NCBI GenBank assembly: GCA_024640385.1
Contig: JAHEFC010000242.1
Coordinates: 1-6,115, forward strand
Length of the DNA stretch: 6,115 bases
Source: Sphingobacteriales bacterium
Lineage (GTDB): Bacteria; Bacteroidota; Bacteroidia; Chitinophagales; Chitinophagaceae
Direction of reading: 5' to 3'
The position numbers and the translations under genes are program-made. Shown piece after piece: positions 1 to 6,115 of this stretch (the first letter of the stretch is position 1; the number at the start of each line of letters is the position of its first letter). Below the pieces are notes generated by a model. It had not been told where the DNA came from, ran no database searches, and saw only the letters and a program-made list of their open reading frames with translations.

Positions 1-189
1 GGGATAGGGCTGGTTAATGTGCAGAGAAGGCTGGAACTCCTTTATCCGGGGATGCATGATTTCAGGATTAGTTCCGAAAAAGACCGCTTCCTGGTTTATC
101 TCAAACTAACGCTAGCCAGGGAAAATCAGATTGCTTCAACAATCAATGGCAAACAACTATTTACAGACGGATTAAACTTAGGAACATGA
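1..189 (+). CDS. LytS-family sensor histidine kinase, C-terminal fragment (5' end outside window)
   Basis: An open frame runs from base 1 to a TGA at 187-189 and gives the last 62 residues of a protein. It opens with GIGLVNVQRRLELLYPG, the glycine-rich G2 box and following helix of the HATPase domain in LytS/YehU-type histidine kinases (the family with a His_kinase domain, PF06580, before the ATPase). A closing beta-strand (FLVYLKLTL) and a poorly conserved tail of about 25 residues follow. The same region of the next gene aligns with it (RLE-LYP, then the terminal LTL strand), so the two are paralogues, probably from tandem duplication. Unlike its neighbour, this copy keeps the canonical GIGL motif and is probably able to bind ATP. 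The TGA overlaps the next start codon as ATGA (186-189), which implies translational coupling. The sensor part, H-box and N-box are not visible. Confidence 0.88.
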   Translation, partial: GIGLVNVQRRLELLYPGMHDFRISSEKDRFLVYLKLTLARENQIASTINGKQLFTDGLNLGT

Positions 190-1298
190 AGGTTTCCCAC
201 AAAATATGGAATCTCCTGATGGAGAACTGGTGGTTCAGGCATCTTTGTTTCCTGACCGCCATGGTTCTTTATTTCACCTGGGGCGCTGGCTTTGATAAGG
301 TCCCGTTCGGCAAAGCGATTTTCAATGGACTGGGATATATTCCTGGAATAATTATCGTTGTATATCCTTTCCTTTATATACTTATTCCAAAATTGCTTTA
401 CAATAAACGCTTCATATTATTAGCAATTTGTTTTCTGGGACTGGTTCTGCTAGCCAGATCAGCTACCGAATTGATGCTGCGCTTGTTTCCCAACGAAAAC
501 TATTTTAAGCCTCAACGATATCAAGGTGTTGGAGTGGGATACAACATGCTTCCCTTCTTGATGGTGGCAGCCATAGCAGCCACTGCGAAATTGGTCAAAT
601 ACTACTATTACAGGCAACAAAAAGCTGATGAAGAACATGAGCAAAGGATACAGACGGAACTGGAATTGCTCAAGTCCCAGATACACCCGAATTTCCTTTT
701 CAATACCCTGAACAACCTGTTTGCCCATACCATTAAAAACTCAAACGAGTCTCCAAATATCGTACTCAAGTTATCAGATCTGCTCCGGTTCATGATCTAT
801 GAAAGCAGGTGTGAATTCATTCCCCTGGATCATGAAATTCAATTATTGAAAAACTATATTGAACTGGAAAAACTAAGACATGAGGAAGATCTCGAAGTTT
901 CATTCACATCTTCCGGCGAAATGAACAATAAAATGATCCGCCCACTACTGCTCCTGCCACTGGTTGAATTCGCTTTCAAGCAGGCTACCTCGGAAAGAGT
1001 AAACCAGAAATGGATCTCCCTGAATATTCACACTGACGGAAATACCCTGTTGTTCAATTTAACTAATAGCAAACACAATGAGAACGGTGAGTCAGACATT
1101 GCCAGGCCGGGTATTGAGAATGTCAGAAAACGCCTGGAAATGCTTTATCCTACAGACCATATGCTGACCATTTCTGAGGAGGATGACTTGAACATCACCA
1201 GGCTGGAATTAACACTTACTGACGCCCTTACTCTTCCCCAAAATATCAGTTTAATCAGAAACAGATCTTATGAAATGGAAATGCCTGTTGGTAGATGA
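186..1298 (+). CDS. LytS-family membrane histidine kinase with degenerate ATP-binding motifs
   Basis: A 370-residue inner-membrane sensor kinase of the LytS/YehU class. Hydrophobic segments at about residues 18-33, 51-70, 75-92 and 119-140 suggest a four-helix membrane domain with no large external sensor. A charged linker (143-163) leads to the H-box QIHPNFLFNTLNN, with the phospho-accepting His at 167. The HATPase domain follows but is unusual. The N-box, normally close to VENAFKHG in this family, reads VEFAFKQA (260-267), so the Mg-ATP-binding Asn is Phe262. The G2 box, normally GIGLENV, reads RPGIENV (307-313). The H-box looks intact while ATP binding looks impaired, so it may be phosphorylated in trans by its upstream paralogue; this is inference. 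The ATG start overlaps the previous stop by 4 bp, and the 3' end overlaps the response regulator by 29 bp. Length and layout are normal, with no frameshift. The signal sensed is unknown. Confidence 0.9.
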   Translation: MKVSHKIWNLLMENWWFRHLCFLTAMVLYFTWGAGFDKVPFGKAIFNGLGYIPGIIIVVYPFLYILIPKLLYNKRFILLAICFLGLVLLARSATELMLRLFPNENYFKPQRYQGVGVGYNMLPFLMVAAIAATAKLVKYYYYRQQKADEEHEQRIQTELELLKSQIHPNFLFNTLNNLFAHTIKNSNESPNIVLKLSDLLRFMIYESRCEFIPLDHEIQLLKNYIELEKLRHEEDLEVSFTSSGEMNNKMIRPLLLLPLVEFAFKQATSERVNQKWISLNIHTDGNTLLFNLTNSKHNENGESDIARPGIENVRKRLEMLYPTDHMLTISEEDDLNITRLELTLTDALTLPQNISLIRNRSYEMEMPVGR

Positions 1299-1995
1299 TG
1301 AACCTTTAGCTATTGAAGTGCTGCAAACTCACATCGAATCAGTGGAACAACTGGAGGTGGTGGGTACCTGCAACAGCGCATTCAAGGCTATGGAGTTCCT
1401 TAAAGATAACCAGGTAGACCTGATATTCCTCGATATCCAGATGCCTAAACTCACAGGCACCTCATTTGTAAAAACCCTTCAATCGCCACCAAAAGTCATA
1501 TTCACCACTGCGTTCAAAGAATACGCAGCGGACGCATTTGAACTGGATGCCGTTGACTATTTGCTCAAACCCATATCTCTTGAAAGGTTTCTAAGGGCCA
1601 TCAACAAGCTCCCTAATATCAATATTTCTGAAACCGGGGCTAATACAGAATCCACCGACAGCATATCCGGATTTACTTATTTCAGGGCCGATAGAAAAAT
1701 GATCAAATTGTTCTACGATGAGATACTTTATATTGAAAGCATTAAAGATTACATAAAAATATACAGGGACGGAAATAACCCAATCCTCGTCAAACAGACC
1801 ATATCCTCTACGGAAGATATGCTTCCAAAAAATCTATTTCTGCGGATTCACCGTTCATTCATCGTATCCTTGAAAAAGATAACGGCGTATACGTATTATG
1901 ATGTCGAAATCGGAAAGATAGAAATTCCTGTTGGACGCCTGTATAAATCACAATTAAAGAAACTTACCCATATCAAGCAGAAAGAGGATCAATAA
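1270..1995 (+). CDS. LytTR-family response regulator (LytR/AlgR type)
   Basis: A 241-residue cytoplasmic DNA-binding response regulator. The receiver domain (about 3-115) has the acidic pair D9-D10 in LLVDDEP, the phospho-acceptor D55 in LIFLDIQMP, the switch Thr (T79/T80 in IFTTAF) and the conserved K100-P101 in YLLKP. After a linker of about 18 residues, a LytTR domain (about 135-236) shows its usual blocks: a start near FTYFRADRKMIK, then ILYIESIKDYIKIY, FLRIHRSFIVSLKKI and IPVGRLYK. LytTR domains bind direct repeats in promoters; no target can be named here. The start at 1270 gives a standard N-terminus before the first beta-strand and overlaps the kinase gene by 29 bp, so translation is probably coupled; no clear Shine-Dalgarno precedes it. 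All receiver catalytic residues are present, so it should accept phosphate from one or both upstream kinases. Confidence 0.95.
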   Translation: MKWKCLLVDDEPLAIEVLQTHIESVEQLEVVGTCNSAFKAMEFLKDNQVDLIFLDIQMPKLTGTSFVKTLQSPPKVIFTTAFKEYAADAFELDAVDYLLKPISLERFLRAINKLPNINISETGANTESTDSISGFTYFRADRKMIKLFYDEILYIESIKDYIKIYRDGNNPILVKQTISSTEDMLPKNLFLRIHRSFIVSLKKITAYTYYDVEIGKIEIPVGRLYKSQLKKLTHIKQKEDQ

Positions 1996-2025
1996 TTCCA
2001 GACATCGAACAGGCAATCACAGGCG

Positions 2026-2053
2026 GCTGCAAAAAATACCCTTATTTTGCAGC
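2026..2053 (+). terminator. Hairpin between the response regulator and HipA-like genes; possible terminator or attenuator
   Basis: GCTGCAAAA (2026-2034) and TTTTGCAGC (2045-2053) are perfect reverse complements. Two further pairs (2037-2038 with 2043-2044) can form past an AA bulge and close a CCCT tetraloop. It lies in the 70-bp gap between the regulator stop and the TTG start at 2066, ending 12 nt before that start. No T-run follows on either strand, so an ordinary intrinsic terminator is not proven. It could instead modulate read-through into, or translation of, the downstream gene. Confidence 0.4.
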
Positions 2054-2065
2054 AATTGAACATCG

Positions 2066-2830
2066 TTGTCAGAACTACGGCAAATACAAGTTATAAGATA
2101 TGTTACCCCTTTACGGGAAGGTGGTTCACTGCCCGCTATTGTTGAAGGTGATGATGGATTTCTATATGTGCTTAAGTTCAGGGGAGCCGGCCAGGGTGCA
2201 AAAGCCCTGAATGCTGAATTGATCGGAGGTGAACTGGCCAGAACTGCAGGTCTGAAAGTGCCCGAGATCGTATTTGCAGAGCTTGATCCCCAATACGGAA
2301 AATCAGAGCCGGATGAAGAGATACAGGACCTGTTGAAGGCGAGTGCAGGACTGAACCTGGGCCTACATTTCCTGTCCGGTTCAATAACATATGATCCTGT
2401 AGCTTACACCATCGATCCCGTGCTCGCTTCAAAAATAGTATGGCTGGATGCATTTTTGATGAATGTAGACAGAACAGCCAGGAATACGAATATGCTGGTA
2501 TGGCACAATGAACTCTGGCTGATCGATCATGGTGCTGCTTTATATTTCCATCATAGCTGGGACAATTGGAAAGAACAATCTGAAAAACCTTTTATACAGA
2601 TCAAAGACCATGTTCTGCTTCCTTTTGCCTCCATGATATCAGAAGCCGATATGTTCATGCGGTCCAAAATCAATGAAGAGATCATCGCCGGAATCGTTTC
2701 CCAGGTGCCTGGCAACTGGTTAAATGACAATGAAGCCCCGGGGGTTTATGCTGACTTTTTAATAAACAGACTCAAACACGCAGATATCTTTGTAAAAGAG
2801 ATAAATAATGCCAGACAAGCACATTTATGA
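2066..2830 (+). CDS. HipA-like kinase family protein (partner of DUF3037)
   Basis: A 254-residue soluble protein of the HipA-like kinase group often annotated 'HipA family kinase'. Visible family blocks are RYVTPLREGGSLPAIVE (11-27), a nucleotide-loop-like region, K37 in YVLKFRGAGQG as the likely ATP-contacting Lys, and E51 in the AELIGGELA helix. The catalytic-loop-like stretch NVDRTARNTN (133-142) has D135 and N140, and LIDHG has D154 as the likely metal-binding Asp. It is far shorter than classical HipA (about 440 residues) and lacks the N-terminal HipA coupling domain; no HipB-type helix-turn-helix gene is visible. The start is TTG: an in-frame TGA sits at 2057-2059, there is no ATG before residue 132, and conserved family sequence begins within about 10 residues. 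The last 23 bp overlap the DUF3037 gene. Kinase activity and substrate are inferred, not shown. Confidence 0.87.
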   Translation: MSELRQIQVIRYVTPLREGGSLPAIVEGDDGFLYVLKFRGAGQGAKALNAELIGGELARTAGLKVPEIVFAELDPQYGKSEPDEEIQDLLKASAGLNLGLHFLSGSITYDPVAYTIDPVLASKIVWLDAFLMNVDRTARNTNMLVWHNELWLIDHGAALYFHHSWDNWKEQSEKPFIQIKDHVLLPFASMISEADMFMRSKINEEIIAGIVSQVPGNWLNDNEAPGVYADFLINRLKHADIFVKEINNARQAHL

Positions 2831-3194
2831 ATATGCGGCCATCAGGGTGATGCCCCGTGTGGAACGGGGGGAATTCCTGAATGTGGGAGTTATCCTCTTC
2901 TGCAAGAGCCTTGCATTTCTCGATATGCGTTATCTTATCAGCGAGGAGCGCTTGAAAGCATTGTATGGAGAAATAGATATTGCTGATATCCGTTGTCATC
3001 TCGAATCATTCGAAAAGATCTGTAAGGGGGAATACAGCGGAGGGCCCATCGCCCTTCTTGACCTGGCCTCAAGATTCAGGTGGCTGACTGCTAAACGCAG
3101 TACCATTATCCAGTCTTCAGAAGTACACCCCGGATTATGTTTGGATCCTGCGCAAACATTAGAAAAACTGTTCAGCGAGCTTGTGATTTCCTGA
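2808..3194 (+). CDS. DUF3037 domain-containing protein
   Basis: A 128-residue protein that is almost entirely the DUF3037 domain, a family of unknown function that recurs beside HipA-like kinases. Recognisable blocks are YEYAAIRVMPRVERGEFLNVGVILFC near the N-terminus (about 7-32) and, near the C-terminus, SRFRWLTAKRSTIIQSS then HPGLCLDPAQTLEKL (about 87-121). There is no signal peptide or membrane segment, so it should be cytoplasmic. Its ATG lies inside the 3' end of the kinase gene (23-bp overlap, different frame), with only a weak purine-rich AAAAGAG before it, so translation is probably coupled to the kinase. Conserved Arg, Glu and Asn residues (R13, R17, E19, N24) could form an active or binding site, but no biochemical role can be assigned. 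It could be a substrate, regulator or effector of the kinase. Confidence 0.9.
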   Translation: MPDKHIYEYAAIRVMPRVERGEFLNVGVILFCKSLAFLDMRYLISEERLKALYGEIDIADIRCHLESFEKICKGEYSGGPIALLDLASRFRWLTAKRSTIIQSSEVHPGLCLDPAQTLEKLFSELVIS

Positions 3195-3412
3195 AATAAA
3201 ACAGGTCTGTAAAAACAGACCCGGACCTGCTCTAAATAAAAAGTTCAGTTGAAGATGGCCAGGCTTAGTGTGTTCAAGGTTCAGCAACGGCCGAAACTGA
3301 CTTTCTTACTGTGTAACATAAAAATATAACACTCCCTTTCTCCATTCCAGAAAAATCGAACAACAGCACATTTTTGACGACAGACAACATTCTCCCGCCA
3401 TTGAAATGCATT
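3195..3412. other. Convergent intergenic region
   Basis: This stretch lies between the stop of the DUF3037 gene (+) and the stop of the Kelch lipoprotein gene (-). It holds one clear hairpin (3204-3221) and weaker nested inverted repeats (3245-3300). I see no coding potential, tRNA or repeat array. The rest, about 3301-3412, is AT-rich and unremarkable. Confidence 0.7.
3202..3229. terminator. Candidate terminator hairpin between convergent genes
   Basis: GGTCTGT (3204-3210) and ACAGACC (3215-3221) form a perfect 7-bp stem with an AAAA loop. An alternative pairing, CAGGTC (3202-3207) with GACCTG (3224-3229), would compete with it. Read on the minus strand, the stem is followed by TGTTTTATTT, a T-rich tail that fits termination of the leftward Kelch gene transcript. 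On the plus strand it begins only 9 nt after the DUF3037 stop but lacks a clean T-run, so rightward use is less certain. Confidence 0.45.
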
Positions 3413-4849
3413 TTATAACCCTATCCGGATCACCTCGTACTGTCCTTTGCCATCCTCACTAAAAGTATACCTGAAACCATATAGCTGTCTCTGATACGTA
3501 AATAATATCCCCTGGTAAGTTTCCACCCTGGCATACTTCCATAAATTATTAACGCCGTCGTACAAGCTGATGAATTCATTGCTTCCAAAATAGATCTTAT
3601 CTCCAATTACGGCAATATTCATACCATTGCCACGCGGGCCATACTCATAATAAGGGGTAAACAGAAGGCAATCAACTGTACTGCTCCAGTTTGAAAGATC
3701 TATGAATTCCAACCGGGTTGATAGATTTGAATTTGATCCTGTTATTCCTCCGGCAAGAATCATCTTATTGCCAAACAATGCCGTTTGCATGCCACTGCCA
3801 GGATGGCTAAGTTTTAGAACCGACCAGGTGCCGGACACAGCATCAAAAACATCCACTGTATTTGAAATTCCGTTTCCCGAAAATTCGGAAATGCCACCAA
3901 CCAAATAGATCTTGCTGCCATTCACCAATACAGACATATTTATCCTTGGTTCACTGAGCTTTGCGGTTGACCAGGTGTTTGTTGAGTGATCATAAATATC
4001 CACGGCATCGGTTATCACCCCGTCTTTATTACTTCCCCCTGCGAAAATCACTTTGTTGGCAGCTGCTGCTGCAGATAAATCTACCCTGGGTGCACTGAGT
4101 CTGGCCTTTGTGATATTTTTTGTAGCCAGGTCATAAATTTCCACCTCATCAGTGATGTTTCCACCCTGAACAAAGCCCCCACCCAAAAACAGTTGATTGC
4201 CTGCGATCACGGAAGCCATGCCCGTTTTTGCACGAAGCATTTCCCACTCACTCCATGTATTTGTTTTCATGTCGTAAAGATGGACAGCCGAGGAAAGTGT
4301 TGCGGGCGGATCGTCGGGCCAAAACGGTTCAGTCAATACACCGCCGGCAAATACAAGCTGATCAGTACCTACCGCGTAAGAAGCTGCGTAGCTGATCTTT
4401 TTAGGACTGAAACCCACCCCCACCGTTTCTGCAGAAACCATTTCCCTGTTAGCATTGCACTCAGCAGCCCATCTTACCACTATTTCAACCGTGTCTGAAA
4501 CACTATATTTATCATCCCGCACCGTCAATTGAAACAGGTACCTGCCACTGTTCCCAAAACTCACAAAAGCCTCCCCGGATTTTGTATGATTATTGTTGAA
4601 CGACAGTGTTTGGGGACCTGACAACTGGATCCAGTTCAGTGTCAGCCCCACCTTTTCCGGATCATACGATCTCGTCCCGTCCAGGATCACATAACTGGTA
4701 TCCGGCAGTGTTATCGACATGTCCGGACCTGCAATGGCCACGGGTGGATTATTTGGAGAACTACTGTTGTTTGTTATGGGTTTTTCCTGCTCTTCCTTAT
4801 CACAGGAAGCAAAAAATGTCAAAAATAACAGGCAAAAGATCCTGGGCAT
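3413..4849 (-). CDS. PKD-like and Kelch-repeat beta-propeller lipoprotein
   Basis: A 478-residue predicted lipoprotein. A short signal peptide (MPRIFCLLFLTFFASC) ends in a lipobox with the lipid-bearing Cys at 16. The next residues, DKEEQE, resemble the acidic export signal that sends Bacteroidota lipoproteins to the outer face of the outer membrane. A low-complexity linker (about 24-35) leads to a PKD/REJ-like beta-sandwich (about 36-125: PPVAIAGPD, LDGTRSYDPE, YLFQLTVRDD). The rest is a Kelch propeller (about 150-440) with about six repeats, seen as double-Gly turns at 169-170, 223-224, 271-272, 318-319 and 367-368, a degenerate sixth near 422, and YD...TW strand ends. Cys131 and Cys394 flank the propeller and could pair. 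The ATG at 4849 is chosen because it begins the signal peptide; the ATGs at 4866 and 4869 are out of frame. The role is unknown: binding or scaffolding is likelier than catalysis. It lies 110 bp downstream of the fucosidase gene, same strand. Confidence 0.85.
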   Translation of the reverse strand: MPRIFCLLFLTFFASCDKEEQEKPITNNSSSPNNPPVAIAGPDMSITLPDTSYVILDGTRSYDPEKVGLTLNWIQLSGPQTLSFNNNHTKSGEAFVSFGNSGRYLFQLTVRDDKYSVSDTVEIVVRWAAECNANREMVSAETVGVGFSPKKISYAASYAVGTDQLVFAGGVLTEPFWPDDPPATLSSAVHLYDMKTNTWSEWEMLRAKTGMASVIAGNQLFLGGGFVQGGNITDEVEIYDLATKNITKARLSAPRVDLSAAAAANKVIFAGGSNKDGVITDAVDIYDHSTNTWSTAKLSEPRINMSVLVNGSKIYLVGGISEFSGNGISNTVDVFDAVSGTWSVLKLSHPGSGMQTALFGNKMILAGGITGSNSNLSTRLEFIDLSNWSSTVDCLLFTPYYEYGPRGNGMNIAVIGDKIYFGSNEFISLYDGVNNLWKYARVETYQGILFTYQRQLYGFRYTFSEDGKGQYEVIRIGL

Positions 4850-4959
4850 GATGGTGAATTTTCCATCATAAACTTAACACCCCGCTAACCTCCTTTTCAG
4901 AATAGTAGAGCAATGAAAGGATCTGGAAGACAAACGTCAGTTTCTCATCGACCAATGGT
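4850..4959 (-). other. Leader region between fucosidase and Kelch lipoprotein genes
   Basis: A 110-bp gap between two genes of the same orientation. The minus strand carries a purine-rich AAAAGGAGGTT (4897-4887) that matches a strong Shine-Dalgarno sequence, but it lies 37 nt before the Kelch start, too far for normal use. No strong terminator hairpin or convincing Bacteroidota promoter (TTTG then TAnnTTTG) is visible, so it is unclear whether the Kelch gene is co-transcribed with the fucosidase. Confidence 0.4.
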
Positions 4960-6115
4960 TTACTTCCTCTCCACTTTCATCACCCAAACATGCTCTCCGT
5001 TTTTTGTAAGGGCAGAAGGGATGGCAATTTCGACAGCCCCTTCAGCCTGTTTCCATTTTAGTGCCTGCTTGGATCCCAGCATGGTGAGTTTTACATTTTT
5101 ATCCAGAGGAAGTTTGCTCAATTGTACTTTTTCTGCCGGCTGATCGAAGAAGAATACGTATTGGGTTTTACCATCTTTTGAGGAGGTATACCTGACATTG
5201 TTCCCTTCACCGAATACAGAATACATTCGGGTACCGTAGATAGCCTCTCCGTTTGCATGCATCCATTTTCCAATCGCTTTGAGGCGTGCATATGCGGTAT
5301 CATCAAAACTGCCATCAGGTGCAGGTCCGATGTTCAGCAGATAATTACCGCCTTTGCTCACTATGTCCACCAGTTTCTCAATAATTTCATTGGTGGGTTT
5401 GTACACATCGTTGGGAGCATAGCTCCAACTATTACCCATGGTCATACAGGTCTCCCAGGGATAAGGCAGTCCGTTCTCCGGTATGTGTTGTTCGGGCGTG
5501 AGATAATTCTGCTGCTCACCCGGCACGGCCCGGTCTACTACAATCAGTTTGGGCTGCTTAAGTCTTGCATTTTTAGCGATCAAGGGCATATTGATGTCCT
5601 GGCTCTGAGAAAGCCTGATCGGTTTCACACCATCCATTACTTCATTCATGTCTGCATTGATCTCGGCCTCGGTTTTTGTTCTTACCCATCCCCCATCGAG
5701 CCAGAGAATGTCCACCTTACCATAGTCAGTCATCAGCTCATTGATCTGGTTATGTGTATAGTCCACAAAGTTCTTCCACTGCTGCGGATATTTCTTGATA
5801 TCATAGTTCACATTCCGGTCGAAGGGAGGAAATTTATTCCACCAATAATAGGGACTATGCCAGTCTGGCTTTGAGAAATAAGCACCCACCCAGAAATTCT
5901 CGTTCCTGAATGCATTAAAAACTTCTTTAGTCACATTGCTTCTTGGATTGGAAGAAAATGGTACACTCTTGTCAGTGATCTTATAGTCGGTATACTTGGT
6001 GTCGAACATGCAGAACCCGTCGTGATGTTTAGTGGTGAATACCATATATTTCATGCCTGCATCTTTGGCTGCAGCTGCCCATTTTCGGGATTGAAATTGA
6101 CAGGGTTAAATGTAT
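4960..6115 (-). CDS. GH29 alpha-L-fucosidase, frameshifted and N-terminally incomplete
   Basis: A retaining glycoside hydrolase family 29 enzyme that removes terminal alpha-L-fucose from glycans, probably in the periplasm or at the surface (the signal peptide would lie outside the window). Counting from the Met codon at 6054, motifs are KHHDGF (9-14, substrate pocket), WLDGGW (118-123, with the predicted nucleophile D120), PWETC (199-203, where E201 is a candidate acid/base), GGNYLLNIGPAPDG (235-248, family hallmark) and a C-terminal beta-sandwich (about 275-364). The Met at 6054 is not the true start: in-frame upstream codons give WAAAAKDAG, conserved family sequence, and then the frame breaks. 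Family sequence resumes one frame over as TFNPVNFNPE (6113-6084). One missing base in a short homopolymer (6082-6085) explains this, so the gene is either a pseudogene or carries a sequencing error. The C-terminal barrel half and its catalytic residues look intact. Confidence 0.88.
6082..6085 (-). other. Apparent 1-base deletion frameshift in the fucosidase gene
   Basis: Read leftward, the frame ending FNPVNFNPE stops matching after GAA (6086-6084), and the frame WAAAAKDAGMKY begins at TGG (6081-6079). Only two A bases (6083-6082) separate them where a full codon is expected. Restoring one A in the A-run (TTTT on the plus strand) would read P-E-K-W-A-A-A-A and rejoin the family sequence. Without it, the downstream frame meets a TAA at 6108-6106. 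Confidence 0.8.

Noticed and set aside
2178..2453. Minus-strand 91-codon open frame inside the HipA-like gene
   Set aside because: The sense frame has clear kinase-family motifs over the same bases, so this is a shadow of coding constraint.
4193..4498. Plus-strand 101-codon open frame within the Kelch gene
   Set aside because: It lies antisense to the Kelch repeats, is rich in Cys and His without any pattern, and has no supporting signals.
4866..4897. Strong Shine-Dalgarno-like AAAAGGAGGTT and a short frame from ATG 4869 overlapping the Kelch start, as a possible leader peptide
   Set aside because: Spacing to the ATG (17 nt) is too long, the peptide would be only 16 residues with no regulatory pattern, and Bacteroidota rarely rely on such sites.
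4900..4934. Possible Bacteroidota promoter for the Kelch gene (TTTG at 4934-4931 and TACTATTC at 4907-4900, minus strand)
   Set aside because: The -7 element matches only 4 of 6 fixed positions and the 23-nt spacing is at the upper limit; not strong enough to annotate.
5257..5874. Long 205-codon plus-strand open frame opposite the fucosidase
   Set aside because: It is antisense to strongly conserved GH29 sequence (HHDGF, WLDGGW, GGNYLLNIGP), and its translation resembles no family I recognise; it is a shadow frame.
1..6115. CRISPR array, insertion sequence, tRNA or attachment-site repeats
   Set aside because: Reading both strands showed no spaced direct repeats, transposase motifs, terminal inverted repeats or tRNA cloverleaf features.

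Overview
The window looks like chromosomal DNA from a Bacteroidota bacterium, most plausibly a Chitinophaga-like soil or plant-associated member. This is inferred from family content and style, not from a database match. The signs are LytS-type membrane histidine kinases stacked next to a LytTR response regulator, weak or absent Shine-Dalgarno sequences, a lipoprotein with an acidic stretch right after the lipid-bearing Cys, and a GH29 fucosidase.

Layout. 1-1995 (+): a compact signalling operon. The tail of one LytS-family kinase (stop at 187-189) overlaps the start of a complete second kinase (186-1298) by 4 bp, and that kinase overlaps a LytTR response regulator (1270-1995) by 29 bp. 1996-2065 is a short gap with a strong hairpin. 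2066-3194 (+): a two-gene module, a HipA-like kinase starting on TTG and a DUF3037 protein, overlapping by 23 bp. 3195-3412 is a convergent intergenic region with a candidate terminator hairpin. 3413-4849 (-): a PKD-like plus Kelch-propeller lipoprotein. 4960 to the window end (-): a GH29 alpha-L-fucosidase whose reading frame is broken near 6082-6085 and whose N-terminus lies outside the window.

How the parts fit. The plus-strand kinases should sense an envelope or membrane signal and feed phosphate to the LytTR regulator. The complete kinase has lost key ATP-binding residues while its upstream paralogue keeps an intact glycine box, so the pair may act as an active/pseudokinase couple. The HipA-like/DUF3037 pair is a recurrent association with no role known to me; it lacks the usual HipB antitoxin. 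The minus-strand genes encode a cell-envelope lipoprotein and a glycan-degrading enzyme; no functional link between them is shown beyond being adjacent in the same orientation.

The most useful second looks are the HipA-like/DUF3037 module, the degenerate kinase, and the single-base frameshift in the fucosidase.
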